In this document: positions 1 through 8,246 of the stretch, in pieces
Layout: the number at the start of each line of letters is the position of its first letter
How positions within the stretch are numbered: the stretch's first letter is position 1
Origin: DATGIQ01 sp035295665
GTDB lineage: Bacteria; Planctomycetota; Planctomycetia; Gemmatales; Gemmataceae
Direction: 5' to 3'
Length of the DNA stretch: 24,920 nucleotides
NCBI GenBank assembly: GCA_035295665.1
Contig: DATGIQ010000610.1
Coordinates: 1-24,920 of the forward strand
The notes under the pieces: model-generated
The model's database searches: none
What the model saw: the letters and a program-made list of their open reading frames with translations, nothing else
What the model was told of the DNA's origin: nothing
Translations under genes and position numbers: made by a program

Positions 1-195
1 GTTCGGAAAAAAATCACCCTTGAATTGATTGCATTTGAAACAGGCATCAATGCGATTGTCATCCTCTTTGCTGCCGCCAGCCGAAAGTGGCTTGGAGTGC
101 TCAACCGCCAACGTGCCGCCCGCATCACTCAGAGTTTCCCCGCGCGCCACGCGCAGGTGCAGTGCCCACCACCGTTGGTAAGGATCTGGATCCAT
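1..195 (-). CDS. HNH endonuclease, 5' part only (runs off the left edge)
   Basis: Reading the minus strand from an ATG at 195, there is an open frame of 65 codons to the window edge with no stop; an in-frame TAA lies two codons upstream of the ATG, so this start is firm. An AAGAGA stretch just before it can serve as a weak ribosome site. Residues 6-21 read YQRWWALHLRVARGET, an opening I associate with short planctomycete HNH proteins. Residues 31-65 carry the HNH core: VEHSKPLSAGGS (residues 31-42), then DDNRIDACFKCNQFKGDFFP. This gives the EH metal/catalytic pair, the central Asn and the CxxC knuckle of HNH nucleases. The family cleaves DNA; many stand-alone members have no known target. The spacer between the N-terminal motif and the HNH core is very short, so the gene may be a fusion or deletion form. 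The C-terminus is outside the window. Confidence 0.68.
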   Translation of the reverse strand, partial: MDPDPYQRWWALHLRVARGETLSDAGGTLAVEHSKPLSAGGSKEDDNRIDACFKCNQFKGDFFPN

Positions 196-271
196 GATTT
201 ATCTCTTAAAACTTGGCCAGTCTGATTTTACCCGGCCGGCACTCGAACAACCAAGCCCTTTGGTAAGGATC
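175..271. repeat. 12-bp direct repeat flanking the HNH start
   Basis: The 12-mer ttggtaaggatc occurs at 175-186, inside the first codons of the HNH gene, and again at 260-271 upstream of it. On the minus strand both copies read GATCCTTACCAA and would encode Asp-Pro-Tyr-Gln in one frame, as in the HNH N-terminus. A partial tandem duplication of the 5' end of the gene would explain this. Bases 196-371 otherwise hold no gene I can support. A minus-strand frame ending near 237 (LPKGLVVRVPAG then stop) lacks any start codon and could at most be a gene remnant. Confidence 0.4.
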
Positions 272-371
272 CGCTGACTTGCACTTCAAGCGGGTCGCTT
301 GACTGCGTTATGCTGCAAGTTTGTTCCTCAGGATTGGCGAGACCGCCCCCCCGGGAAGAAGGTTGTGAAGA

Positions 372-1877
372 ATGAAATCAATAGAGCACGAAAGCCTAGC
401 ACGCGGCCGATGGATGGCGTTGGCGGCGGCATTGTTGGGCTGGATGTTTGATGGGCTGGAACAGGGCCTGTTTCCATTGGTGGCCCGGCCGGCGCTTCAG
501 GATCTTCTGGGTGCGTCCTCCGAGGGGGACATCAGTATTTGGTTTTCGGTGGCGACCGCAGGCTTCCTGGTCGGGGCTGCCACGGGCGGCGTGCTCTTCG
601 GTTGGCTCGGAGACCGCATCGGTCGAGTCCGGGCGATGATGCTCACGGTGCTCACTTACGCCCTGTTCAGCGGCCTGTGCGGTCTAGCCACCGCGGCGTG
701 GCAGATCGCAGTCTTGCGGTTCTGCTCGGCCCTGGGAATGGGGGGCGAATGGTCACTCGGGGTCGCCCTCGTCATGGAAATTTGGCCGGAAAAATCGCGG
801 GCACTCCTGGCCGGGCTGATCGGGGCCGCGGCCAACGTTGGGTTTCTTCTCATTGCCGCGGTCGGGTTCGGATTGACCACGCTCTTGCAGCAGACGGAGA
901 GCGGGTTGTTGACGCTCGGACTTTCCGAGAGCTGGGTCCATACACTGGTGATGAATAACGGTTGGCGACTACTCATGCTGTTTGGTGCGGCCCCGGCGCT
1001 CTTGACCTTTTTCATTCGGTTGTTCGTGCCGGAGTCCGAGCGCTGGCAGCACGAACAGAAACGGGGCACCACGTCCCGCTGGGCCACGCGCGACTTGCTC
1101 GGCGTGGCAATCGGGGCTTTGGGCGCTGGGTGGATCATCTATGTCTGGGCCGCAGAGAGTCCTTGGCCCTTGCGTTTGCTCGGCACGGCATTGGGGCTTC
1201 TCCTCGCCACGATGGGGTACCTCTACCCAGTGGTGCGCTACCTCCAGCGCTCGGCTGGACCAGGGACCACGCCCCAAGACTCGCTGCGGCCGACGCTGAG
1301 CCGGATGCTCCTGGGAGCCTGTCTCGGCGGCGTGGCCTTGACTAGCACCTGGGGGGCGAGCCAGTGGATTCCTCTGTGGGCAGATCAACTGACGCACGGC
1401 TCCGTACCCCAGGCTCGATCGTATACCCAGATTGCATCGGCCCTGGGCGCGATTGTCGGCACCCTGGCCGGAGCCATGCTGGGCAAATGGCTCGGCCGGC
1501 GGATCATTTACAGCCTGCTCTGTCTGACTTCGCTCGGCTCGGCGATGCTGCTGTACCAGTGCAACAGCCAGTTCGGATTGGCGTTCCTGGCATCCGTCTT
1601 TCTCGTCGGCTGCACAACGGCATCGTTCTACGGTTGGCTGCCGCTCTACCTGCCGGAACTGTTCCGCACAGGAGTCCGTGCCACCGGCCAAGGCTTCAGC
1701 TACAATTTTGGCCGCATTTTGGCGGCCATCGGCGTGCTCCAAACCGGCAATCTCATGAAGGACGTGTTCCGGGACAACTATCCGCACGCGCTCTCCGTGG
1801 TCAGCCTGGTATACGTAATCGGCCTGGTCTTGATCTGGCTGGCGCCCGAGACCTACGGCAAACCCCTCCCGGATTGA
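372..1877 (+). CDS. MFS transporter, metabolite/aromatic-acid:H+ symporter-like
   Basis: A 501-residue inner-membrane protein with about 12 hydrophobic segments. TM1 carries FDGLEQGLF (residues 26-34), resembling the FDGYD of AAHS/sialate-type symporters. The loop 2-3 signature GWLGDRIGRVRAMM is at 77-90. RFCSALGMGGEWSLG follows at 116-130; a GGEW segment in TM4 is typical of the metabolite:H+ symporter branch. A second, weaker copy of the loop motif (GKWLGRRI) lies near the start of the C-terminal half. The family moves small organic acids or sugars by proton symport; the substrate cannot be told from sequence. The ATG at 372 has GGGAAGAAGG about 10 bases upstream. The gene stands alone: it is divergent from the HNH gene and convergent with the sulfatase. 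Confidence 0.85.
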   Translation: MKSIEHESLARGRWMALAAALLGWMFDGLEQGLFPLVARPALQDLLGASSEGDISIWFSVATAGFLVGAATGGVLFGWLGDRIGRVRAMMLTVLTYALFSGLCGLATAAWQIAVLRFCSALGMGGEWSLGVALVMEIWPEKSRALLAGLIGAAANVGFLLIAAVGFGLTTLLQQTESGLLTLGLSESWVHTLVMNNGWRLLMLFGAAPALLTFFIRLFVPESERWQHEQKRGTTSRWATRDLLGVAIGALGAGWIIYVWAAESPWPLRLLGTALGLLLATMGYLYPVVRYLQRSAGPGTTPQDSLRPTLSRMLLGACLGGVALTSTWGASQWIPLWADQLTHGSVPQARSYTQIASALGAIVGTLAGAMLGKWLGRRIIYSLLCLTSLGSAMLLYQCNSQFGLAFLASVFLVGCTTASFYGWLPLYLPELFRTGVRATGQGFSYNFGRILAAIGVLQTGNLMKDVFRDNYPHALSVVSLVYVIGLVLIWLAPETYGKPLPD

Positions 1878-2100
1878 GGCCATCGTTTACTCATTCTCAT
1901 CCTGGCATACTCGCAGCAGCAGAAAATCCCTATAAGAGAGTAATTGGGTTGGATTTATCGTGTTTCCGCTTGACAGGCTTGCTCCGGGCTCGTTAGCATG
2001 CGAAGTCCGTCTTCCGATCGGTTGATCTACCCTTGAGCCCAGAGGGGTCCCCAATTTGGCAACGTCGCCGTCCCCTCTAGGCTTCTTCCTTGCTTCCCGC

Positions 2101-3573
2101 TCAACGGCGTCCGGGCAGCACGGAATCCATCCCTTTCCGCCACGCGGCAAGCCGCTTGGTCATTTCGGCAGCCGTCGCCGCCGGCTTCAACTGGGAAACG
2201 TCCGTATCCACGTATAACTGCCTGTGGAGCTGTGCGTCGAAATCGAGGTTTGGCGTATTTTCCTGGGCGCCCACCGCTTTTCGCCACGCCGCCAGTTTCG
2301 CCTTGAGGGCGGCTGCCCGTGCCGCCGCGCTGGCCGAGACATCCCGTGTTTCGCCGGGATCCTCCGCCAGGTTGAACAGCTCCACCCGGCCGTCTTCGTA
2401 ATGCTCGATCAATTTCCAGTCCCCTTCACGCACCGCCCCGGCAGGGCGTCCCCCCTGGTTCGTGTAATGGGGAAAATGCCAAAACATTGGCCGCATTGCC
2501 GGTTCTGCGCCGCCACGAAACAGCGCGGCACAGCTGACGCCGTCGAGGCCAGGCGGCACCTCCAGGCCGGCGAGTTCGAGCAACGTCGGCATCAGATCGG
2601 TATTGACCAACGGCGCACCGGTCACTCGGCCGGCGGGGATCCGACCAGGCCAGCGTGCCAACAGGGGCACGCGCAGTCCCCCTTCATACAGGAAGCCTTT
2701 GCCGGCCCGGAACGGGGTGTTATGCGTGGGCGGATCCTCGCGGCCCTCGGGAACATGGAGGCCGCCGTTATCCGAAGCGAAAATTACGATCGTGCGGTTC
2801 CGTAGGCCGAGCGCATCCACGCGGGCCAGCAGATGGCCCACACTATCGTCCAGCGTTTCGACCACGGCGGCGTACAGGGGATTGAAGGCAGTGCGGTTTT
2901 TCGCCACGATCTCGGGCTTTGCCGCCAACGGGATGTGCGGGTTATTGTGGGCCAGGTAGAGGAAAAATGGCTTGTCCCGAGTGGCCGTGATAAAGTCCTC
3001 CGCCTTACTGGTCAGTTCATACTCCCCCTTGCCCCCTTCGGTAGCCGACGGCTCGGTGTTGGCGCGACCCGCGAAGACCACGTCAAACCCTTGCTGGGCG
3101 GGACCAAATCCCTTCCCTCCCAGGTGCCATTTGCCGATGCACGCCGTTGCATACCCGGCCCCTTTCAGGACCTCTGCGAGCGTCGTTTCTTCCAGCGGAA
3201 GTTCTTGCCGAATTTTCGGGTGCAGAAGCTTTTGGGCGCGGGTGTCGGGCCGGCCGGGCAAATAGGTGGTCAGGTGGAGGCGAGCCGGCGTCTTGCCGGT
3301 CAGCAGGGCCGCACGGGATGGCGAGCAGATCGGCTGGGCACAAGTGAACGAAGTGAAGCGCATTCCCTCCGCCGCCAGCTTATCGAGGTGGGGCGTATGA
3401 TGATCCTTGCGGCCGTAGCAGCCAAGATCATTCTCGCCGAGGTCATCGGCGAGGATCAGAATCACGTTCGGCCGATCGGGCGTCGGTTCCCGAGCGGCAA
3501 TGGGCAAAGCCGTAACGTGTGTTCCGCTGGTCAGCAAAAACAACAGGAAGCAGGAAGATCGGATCCGTTTCAT
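2101..3573 (-). CDS. Secreted type I sulfatase (arylsulfatase family)
   Basis: A 490-residue alkaline-phosphatase-fold sulfatase. Residues 1-27 form a Sec signal peptide (basic MKRIR, then a Leu/Phe core). Metal ligands are in LADD (41-44). The formylglycine signature CSPSR is at 83-87, with Cys83 the residue converted to formylglycine and LTGK at 91-94. GKWH (147-150), SDNG (267-270) and GKGFLYEGGLRVP (291-303) complete the active site. All key residues are intact, so the enzyme should be active if a formylglycine-generating enzyme is present elsewhere. It hydrolyses sulfate esters, probably of polysaccharides, outside the cytoplasm; the substrate is not readable. It diverges from the ceramidase-like gene across 166 bases and is convergent with the MFS gene across 223 bases, where I see no strong terminator. 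Confidence 0.93.
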   Translation of the reverse strand: MKRIRSSCFLLFLLTSGTHVTALPIAAREPTPDRPNVILILADDLGENDLGCYGRKDHHTPHLDKLAAEGMRFTSFTCAQPICSPSRAALLTGKTPARLHLTTYLPGRPDTRAQKLLHPKIRQELPLEETTLAEVLKGAGYATACIGKWHLGGKGFGPAQQGFDVVFAGRANTEPSATEGGKGEYELTSKAEDFITATRDKPFFLYLAHNNPHIPLAAKPEIVAKNRTAFNPLYAAVVETLDDSVGHLLARVDALGLRNRTIVIFASDNGGLHVPEGREDPPTHNTPFRAGKGFLYEGGLRVPLLARWPGRIPAGRVTGAPLVNTDLMPTLLELAGLEVPPGLDGVSCAALFRGGAEPAMRPMFWHFPHYTNQGGRPAGAVREGDWKLIEHYEDGRVELFNLAEDPGETRDVSASAAARAAALKAKLAAWRKAVGAQENTPNLDFDAQLHRQLYVDTDVSQLKPAATAAEMTKRLAAWRKGMDSVLPGRR

Positions 3574-3739
3574 GATAAACCTTTCATGGACTCTGGGTGC
3601 AGCTTGGCGGGGCTCTCACCATCAGCCTACTTGACGGGAGCGCGCCGGTCGAGTACCTACTGAAGTTCCGGTGGTTCGATTCGAAAAGCGGGTAACTGAT
3701 GCGGAGTTGGCTGATACTCCAGATCGGAGATGTGAAATC

Positions 3740-5134
3740 ATGAAGCAACATCCTCACAGCCTGAAAAGCTGCATTGCCGTTGGCGTCGCCAGTTTGATTT
3801 TGCTCTGGGCTTGCCCCATCGTCAGGGCTGCCGATCCGGAGTGGAAGGCGGGCCTGGCCGAGGTTCGAATCACTCCGGAGCATCCTGTCCTGATGGCTGG
3901 CTACGCCAACCGCACCACTCCCTTCAAAAAGGTGACCGCGGATCTGTATGCCAAGGCGCTGGTGCTGGAGGACCGCACCGGCCGGCGGGCGGCCATCGTG
4001 ACCAGCGATTTGATCGGTTTCTCGGCCGATGTCGCCGAGCCGATCTGCGCACGCATTACGGCCAAGACTGGACTGAAACGGGCGGAGATCCTGCTGAGCG
4101 CGGCGCACAACCATGCCGGCCCGCAGCTGGGCCTGAAGGCTCCGTCGAGAGATTCCGCCGACCCGGGGGATGCCTTGCGAACTGTTGAATATACCCGGCA
4201 GCTTCAGGATAAGGTCGTGGACATCGTGGTACAGGCGGCGGCACATCTGGAGCCGGCCCGGCTTTCCTGGGGCAGCGGCGTTATCAACTTTGCGATGAAC
4301 CGACGCGAGTTCACGCCCAATGGCGTCATTCTGGGCGTGAACCCCCGCGGGCTGGCCGACCGCAGTGTGCCGGTCTTGCGGGTCGACGGCGCTGACGGCA
4401 AACCACGGGCGGTGCTCTTCCAGGCCGGCACACACAATACCACTCTCACCGGGGATAATTACGAAATCTCCGGCGACTACGCAGGCTTTGCCCAGGCCTA
4501 TCTTCATGAACGCTACCCATCGACCCAGGCAATGTTCATCCTCGGCTGTGCCGGCGATTCAAATCCATATCCTCGGGGCACCCTGGAACTGGCACGGGTG
4601 CATGGCGTGACGCTGGGCCAGGAGGTTTGCCGCGTCATGGAGAGCAAGCTCGAGCCGGTGACTGGGCCGCTTCAGATCGCCTTTGACCAGGTCGATTTAC
4701 CGCTCCAAACCGCGCTGAGCCGCGAACAACTCCAAAAGTGGGCCACCAACAAGCGGGATGCCAAAGCGTGGGGAGCCACCCGGCTCTTGGCCCAATTGGA
4801 CAAAGGGGAGCCGCTGCCGAGCCACTATCGCTGCCCCGTGACCGTCTGGCAGTTCGGCCGCGACCTGACGTTGGTCGGTCTTCCCGGCGAAGTGGTGGTG
4901 GACTATCTCCGGTTCCTGGAGCAGGCCCTGGGCCCAAACCAGCTCTGGGTGGCCGCGTATTGCAACGATGTATTCGGCTACCTCCCGTCGGCCCGGGTGC
5001 TCCAGGAGGGGGGCTACGAAACGCGCGGATTGTATTCCGGCGGGGCGGGATTTTTTGATCCGAAGGCCGAAGTCGTTCTCGTGCAGAAAGTGCGCGAGCT
5101 GGCCGAGAGGGCCGGGCGAAAACTTCCAAATTGA
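3740..5134 (+). CDS. Neutral/alkaline non-lysosomal ceramidase-like secreted hydrolase
   Basis: A 464-residue protein with a signal peptide (MKQHPHSLKS, hydrophobic core, cut near VRAADP at 29-33). The frame is open upstream to 3671, but GGAG at 3726-3729 and the signal peptide fix the start at the ATG at 3740. The body matches the neutral ceramidase N-terminal domain: GLAEVRITPEHPVLMAGY (38-55), AHNHAGP (122-128) with two zinc histidines, GTHNTTL (230-236) with a third, and GCAGDSNP (269-276), which aligns with the GDxSPN serine region. LPGE (381-384) and the YETRG region (426-430) resemble the later zinc Glu/Tyr sites. Ceramidases are usually longer, with a C-terminal Ig-like domain that is missing here. 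Planctomycetes carry many such shortened forms of unknown substrate, so lipid-amide hydrolysis is the family role, not a proven one. Confidence 0.82.
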   Translation: MKQHPHSLKSCIAVGVASLILLWACPIVRAADPEWKAGLAEVRITPEHPVLMAGYANRTTPFKKVTADLYAKALVLEDRTGRRAAIVTSDLIGFSADVAEPICARITAKTGLKRAEILLSAAHNHAGPQLGLKAPSRDSADPGDALRTVEYTRQLQDKVVDIVVQAAAHLEPARLSWGSGVINFAMNRREFTPNGVILGVNPRGLADRSVPVLRVDGADGKPRAVLFQAGTHNTTLTGDNYEISGDYAGFAQAYLHERYPSTQAMFILGCAGDSNPYPRGTLELARVHGVTLGQEVCRVMESKLEPVTGPLQIAFDQVDLPLQTALSREQLQKWATNKRDAKAWGATRLLAQLDKGEPLPSHYRCPVTVWQFGRDLTLVGLPGEVVVDYLRFLEQALGPNQLWVAAYCNDVFGYLPSARVLQEGGYETRGLYSGGAGFFDPKAEVVLVQKVRELAERAGRKLPN

Positions 5135-5438
5135 CCGCAGCAGAGGCACATTGTTCCTTTTCCCCGCTTGCGTCCTGCGATCGGAAACGACTACCGAGCG
5201 CGAAACACAAGCAGCCACAAGGTTTGGGAAACAGTTCTTACCCGCTTCCCGATCGCGCCTTTTGTGTACACGGCTGAGCCTTTAGAATATCCAAGGGAGG
5301 CCATGCCCTGGTTCGCCCTTGCCGGCAGGTCGGGAACCAGCTGGCAGACAGGGCGCGAACGGGTGTGCTCGTCCTCAACCCACGGTCAGTCGGCGTACGA
5401 TGGCCAGCCGTTTCCTTCTTCGTCCGGAGATGTTCCCA
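5135..5438. other. 304-base intergenic region, possible promoter
   Basis: I find no credible gene here. On + there is a weak promoter-like pair: TTGTGT at 5262-5267 and TAGAAT at 5283-5288, spaced 15. An imperfect inverted repeat, gttcgccct (from about 5309) against agggcgcgaac near 5350, lies between it and the next gene. GGAG at 5426-5429 is the ribosome site for the ATG at 5439. The open frame that extends upstream from that gene to 5319 has no signal peptide at its own start and is best treated as untranslated leader. Confidence 0.4.
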
Positions 5439-6590
5439 ATGGATGCACTGAAAAAGGCCGTGCTGTTGGCGGCCGCCTTTGTGGGAATCGGATCGACCCT
5501 GAGCCCCAGCGGCGGCGCCGAGCCGAACAAGCACGTCGGTCCCGATGCCAAGCAATGGGATAAGTTGGTGGATCGAGCCATTGCTTATCTGCGGGCCAGC
5601 CAGGCCGCCGACGGAAGCTGGAGTCGCGACGCTAGTCCGGGAGTGACCGGCGTGGTCTTGACCGGTTTGTTATCCACGGGCCGGCTCAGCCCCGATGATC
5701 CCATGGCCGTGCGCGCCCTTCAATACATTGAATCGCTGGTCAATTCCAAGGCTGGCCACATCGCCGGCAAAGACCCCAGGCCGCAGTTGCAAAATTACGT
5801 GACCAGCGTCAACGTGATGGCTCTCAGCGCCGCCAACCGCGCCGACCGTTACAAGAAGGTCATCGGCGACGCCAGCGAATTTCTCAAACACTTGCAGTGG
5901 GATGAGGAGGAAGGAAAAACGCCCCAGGATGATTTTTATGGCGGCGCCGGCTACGACAGCCAATCCCGCCCCGACATGTCGAACACGCAATTCTTCCTCG
6001 ATGCACTCCGGGCCGCTGGTGTTCCGCCCACCGATCCGGCATTCAAGCGGGCACTCATCTTCGTCAGCCGCTGCCAAAACCTCAAGGGCGAGCACAACGA
6101 CCAGCCCTGGGCTGGCAAGATCAACGACGGCAGCTTCATCTACAGCGCGGCCGGTGGTGGGCAGACAAAGTCGGATACATTGCCTGACGGTGGCTTGCTC
6201 GGTTACGGAAGCATGACCTACGCCGGCATCAAGAGCATGATCTACTGCGGGGTTCCCAAAGACGATCCGCGTATCCAGAAAGCCTATGCGTGGATCACGA
6301 AACACTACACGGTGGACGTGAACCCCGGCATGCCGAGAGACCGTGCCCAATGGGGCCTGTTTTACTATTACCACACCATGGCCAAATGTCTGTCGATTCT
6401 GGGCGTGGATGAGGTCGTGGATGCGAGCGGCATCAAGCATGACTGGCGCGCCGACATTACCGCAGCCCTGGCCAAGCGGCAACGGCCCGACGGCAGCTGG
6501 ATCAACGAGAAGCATTGGATGGAGGCCGACCCCAATCTCGTGACCGGCTACTCCCTCATGGCCCTCAGCTACTGCAAACCGAAGCAGTAA
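5439..6590 (+). CDS. Secreted prenyltransferase/squalene-oxidase-repeat protein
   Basis: A 383-residue exported protein. The start at 5439 is chosen because GGAG (5426-5429) sits 9 bases ahead and a clear signal peptide follows (KKAVLLAAAFVGIGS, cut near GGAEP at 25-29). The mature part is a run of alpha-alpha hairpins of the terpenoid cyclase/prenyltransferase toroid type: AIAYLRASQAADGSW (47-61), VTSVNVMALSAAN (121-133), SNTQFFLDALRAAG (181-194), YGSMTYAGIKSMIYCG (256-271), and KRQRPDGSW (346-354) followed by a TGYSLMALSYC repeat end. The repeated GSW turns mark the family. I see no DxDD or DDxD catalytic motif, so cyclase activity is unlikely. Planctomycetes encode many such proteins, often alongside envelope genes, with no assigned role. 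A long hairpin follows its stop codon. Confidence 0.82.
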   Translation: MDALKKAVLLAAAFVGIGSTLSPSGGAEPNKHVGPDAKQWDKLVDRAIAYLRASQAADGSWSRDASPGVTGVVLTGLLSTGRLSPDDPMAVRALQYIESLVNSKAGHIAGKDPRPQLQNYVTSVNVMALSAANRADRYKKVIGDASEFLKHLQWDEEEGKTPQDDFYGGAGYDSQSRPDMSNTQFFLDALRAAGVPPTDPAFKRALIFVSRCQNLKGEHNDQPWAGKINDGSFIYSAAGGGQTKSDTLPDGGLLGYGSMTYAGIKSMIYCGVPKDDPRIQKAYAWITKHYTVDVNPGMPRDRAQWGLFYYYHTMAKCLSILGVDEVVDASGIKHDWRADITAALAKRQRPDGSWINEKHWMEADPNLVTGYSLMALSYCKPKQ

Positions 6591-6593
6591 GGA

Positions 6594-6655
6594 ACACGAA
6601 CCCACAGGTGTCTGGAGCTTTGATTGGAGGGTTCCAGATACCTGTGGGTTCGTGT
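6594..6655 (+). repeat. 23-bp inverted repeat, terminator-like hairpin
   Basis: The left arm 6594-6616 pairs with the right arm 6633-6655 over all 23 positions, with a single G-T wobble pair; the 16-base loop is 6617-6632. It begins four bases after the stop codon of the preceding gene. It could end that transcript, but no T-run follows (the next bases are ctcacaacggg), and the stem is longer than is usual for an intrinsic terminator. It may instead protect the mRNA 3' end, or be a copy of a small dispersed palindromic element. Confidence 0.7.
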
Positions 6656-6705
6656 CTCACAACGGGAGTCTCCACGAAGAACACGAAGCGATGATTGTAT
6701 TTCCC

Positions 6706-8238
6706 ATGAAAACATCCTGCCTCCCACGGGCATTCGGGTGGACGGTGGCCTGCTGGCTTGCCCTGTTGTTCCTGGTTCATGCCCAGCCGCTCCAGGCGCA
6801 TCCCGTTCCGCGGCGTTGCCATGATCGTACGATTCTCGTCCGGCTGAAGCCGGACGAGATTGTCGTCGAGTATCGCTTGGAGGTGGATGAGTTCACCGTT
6901 GTCTTCGACGATCTCCCGGCCCTGGGAGATCAGGTAGAGCTGAGCAAGCTCCACAAACCGCAGGAGTTCTACGAAAGTTTCACGCGCTGCTATGCCCCTA
7001 TCCTGGCGGCAAACCTGGGGGCGAAGCTCGATGGCCGTCCGTTGGAATTTCGCTGCCTCAAACAGGGCTATACGCTCCGGGATGACGACGGCACGCCCCT
7101 GGATCATCTGCGCTGCGATTTCGTGTTCCAAGTCAAGACGGCAATGGCTGACGCCGCTACCGCCGGGCCGCATTCACTCACATTCAAAGAGGGCAATTAC
7201 CAGCTGGAAGAAGGGCAGATCCGGCTCTCCCTGACTTGCGGCGACGCCATCCAACTCCAGAGCAAGACCGAGCCCGATCCGAAGCTCAAGGCGCTGCCGG
7301 CGACCCAGCTTGAACCGGGCGACGATGCCAAGCTCCGCAAGGTGGAAGCGGTCTATAGCATTGCCTCTTCCGACCAAGTGGCTGCTTCCGCCAAGGAACC
7401 CGCTACCCCGGACAACCCTGCCACCGAGGCTGCTGCCGCTCCGGCATCCCGGCGGGGTCTGCCGAGCGTGTATGAGCTGTTCCGCGATACCCAGTACGGG
7501 TTCTGGGGCTTGCTCTGCCTCGCCGCGATCTTTGGCGCTTTCCATGCGTTGACTCCTGGACATGGCAAAACTCTCGTCGCCGCCTACCTGGTGGGCGAGC
7601 GCGGCACGATTGCCCACGCACTGCTCCTCGGCTTGGTGACGACGCTGACCCATACCGGCGTGGTGGTTGCCCTGGCGATTGCGCTGCGGATTTATTTCCC
7701 GTCGGGCGGAATGTCGGATACGGCCCGCCGCGATCTTCAGATGGCGCTGGGACTGGGTGGCGGCCTGCTCGTCGCCAGTCTGGGGATGTGGCTCTTGCTG
7801 CGCCGGCTGAGCGGCCAGGCGGATCACATCCACCTGGGGCAGCATGGCCATCATCACCATCACGGCCACGCGGATCACTACCATGACGAGCATGGTCATG
7901 TGCATCCGATCCCGGCGGGCACGCAGCCGCTCGGCTGGTGGGGGCTCGTTATCCTTGGAGTGAGCGGCGGGATTGTACCGTGTTGGGATGCCATTCTGAT
8001 GCTGCTGGTCGCTGTCTCTACCAACCTTCTTTGGTTGGCCTTGCCCATGCTGCTGGCGTTCAGCGCCGGTCTGGCCGGTGTGCTGATCGCCATCGGCATT
8101 TTCGTAGTGCGGGTCAAAGGCTTTGCCGGGTCGCACTGGGGCCAGAGCCGATTGTTCCGCGCCCTTCCGGTAATCAGCGCCGTCCTGGTGACCGGCCTCG
8201 GCCTGTGGCTTTGTTACGACAGCGTCCATGCCAAGTAA
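6706..8238 (+). CDS. NicO-type nickel/cobalt transporter with N-terminal extracytoplasmic domain
   Basis: About 510 residues. A signal peptide or first membrane segment (MKTSCLPRAF, then a hydrophobic core, ending near VHAQPLQAHP) is followed by a soluble domain of about 220 residues, a Pro/Ala-rich linker (about 225-250) and a C-terminal membrane part. The membrane part has the RcnA/NicO signature HALTPGHGKT (280-289), a second-helix HT pair (about 316-317), a cytosolic His-rich loop at 374-400 with a run of five His, and GGIVPCWDA (421-429) for the family's usual GGxxPCP. The family exports or imports Ni2+/Co2+; the histidine loop fits metal sensing or buffering. RcnA has about 270 residues, so the soluble domain is an addition seen in several phyla. 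An alternative in-frame ATG is at 6691. The neighbours do not reveal the direction of transport. Confidence 0.82.
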   Translation: MKTSCLPRAFGWTVACWLALLFLVHAQPLQAHPVPRRCHDRTILVRLKPDEIVVEYRLEVDEFTVVFDDLPALGDQVELSKLHKPQEFYESFTRCYAPILAANLGAKLDGRPLEFRCLKQGYTLRDDDGTPLDHLRCDFVFQVKTAMADAATAGPHSLTFKEGNYQLEEGQIRLSLTCGDAIQLQSKTEPDPKLKALPATQLEPGDDAKLRKVEAVYSIASSDQVAASAKEPATPDNPATEAAAAPASRRGLPSVYELFRDTQYGFWGLLCLAAIFGAFHALTPGHGKTLVAAYLVGERGTIAHALLLGLVTTLTHTGVVVALAIALRIYFPSGGMSDTARRDLQMALGLGGGLLVASLGMWLLLRRLSGQADHIHLGQHGHHHHHGHADHYHDEHGHVHPIPAGTQPLGWWGLVILGVSGGIVPCWDAILMLLVAVSTNLLWLALPMLLAFSAGLAGVLIAIGIFVVRVKGFAGSHWGQSRLFRALPVISAVLVTGLGLWLCYDSVHAK

Positions 8239-8246
8239 AACGGAAA

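Noticed and set aside
969..1883. 304-codon minus-strand open frame opposite the MFS gene
   Set aside because: Its product is Arg/Gln/Glu-rich with no domain, and it is the antisense shadow of a clearly supported transporter in high-GC DNA.
2041..2078. Terminator between the MFS and sulfatase genes
   Set aside because: agagggg/cccctct gives only a 7-bp stem with a 24-base loop and no T-run, too weak to call.
3671..3739. Upstream extension of the ceramidase-like protein to 3671
   Set aside because: The signal peptide begins at the ATG at 3740 with GGAG properly spaced; the extension is charged and unlike a leader.
3584..4507. 307-codon minus-strand open frame overlapping the ceramidase-like gene
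   Set aside because: No domain, and it conflicts with the conserved zinc and serine motifs on the + strand.
5670..6605. 311-codon minus-strand open frame opposite the toroid-repeat gene
   Set aside because: His/Val-rich shadow without a domain; the + strand has a signal peptide and periodic GSW repeats.
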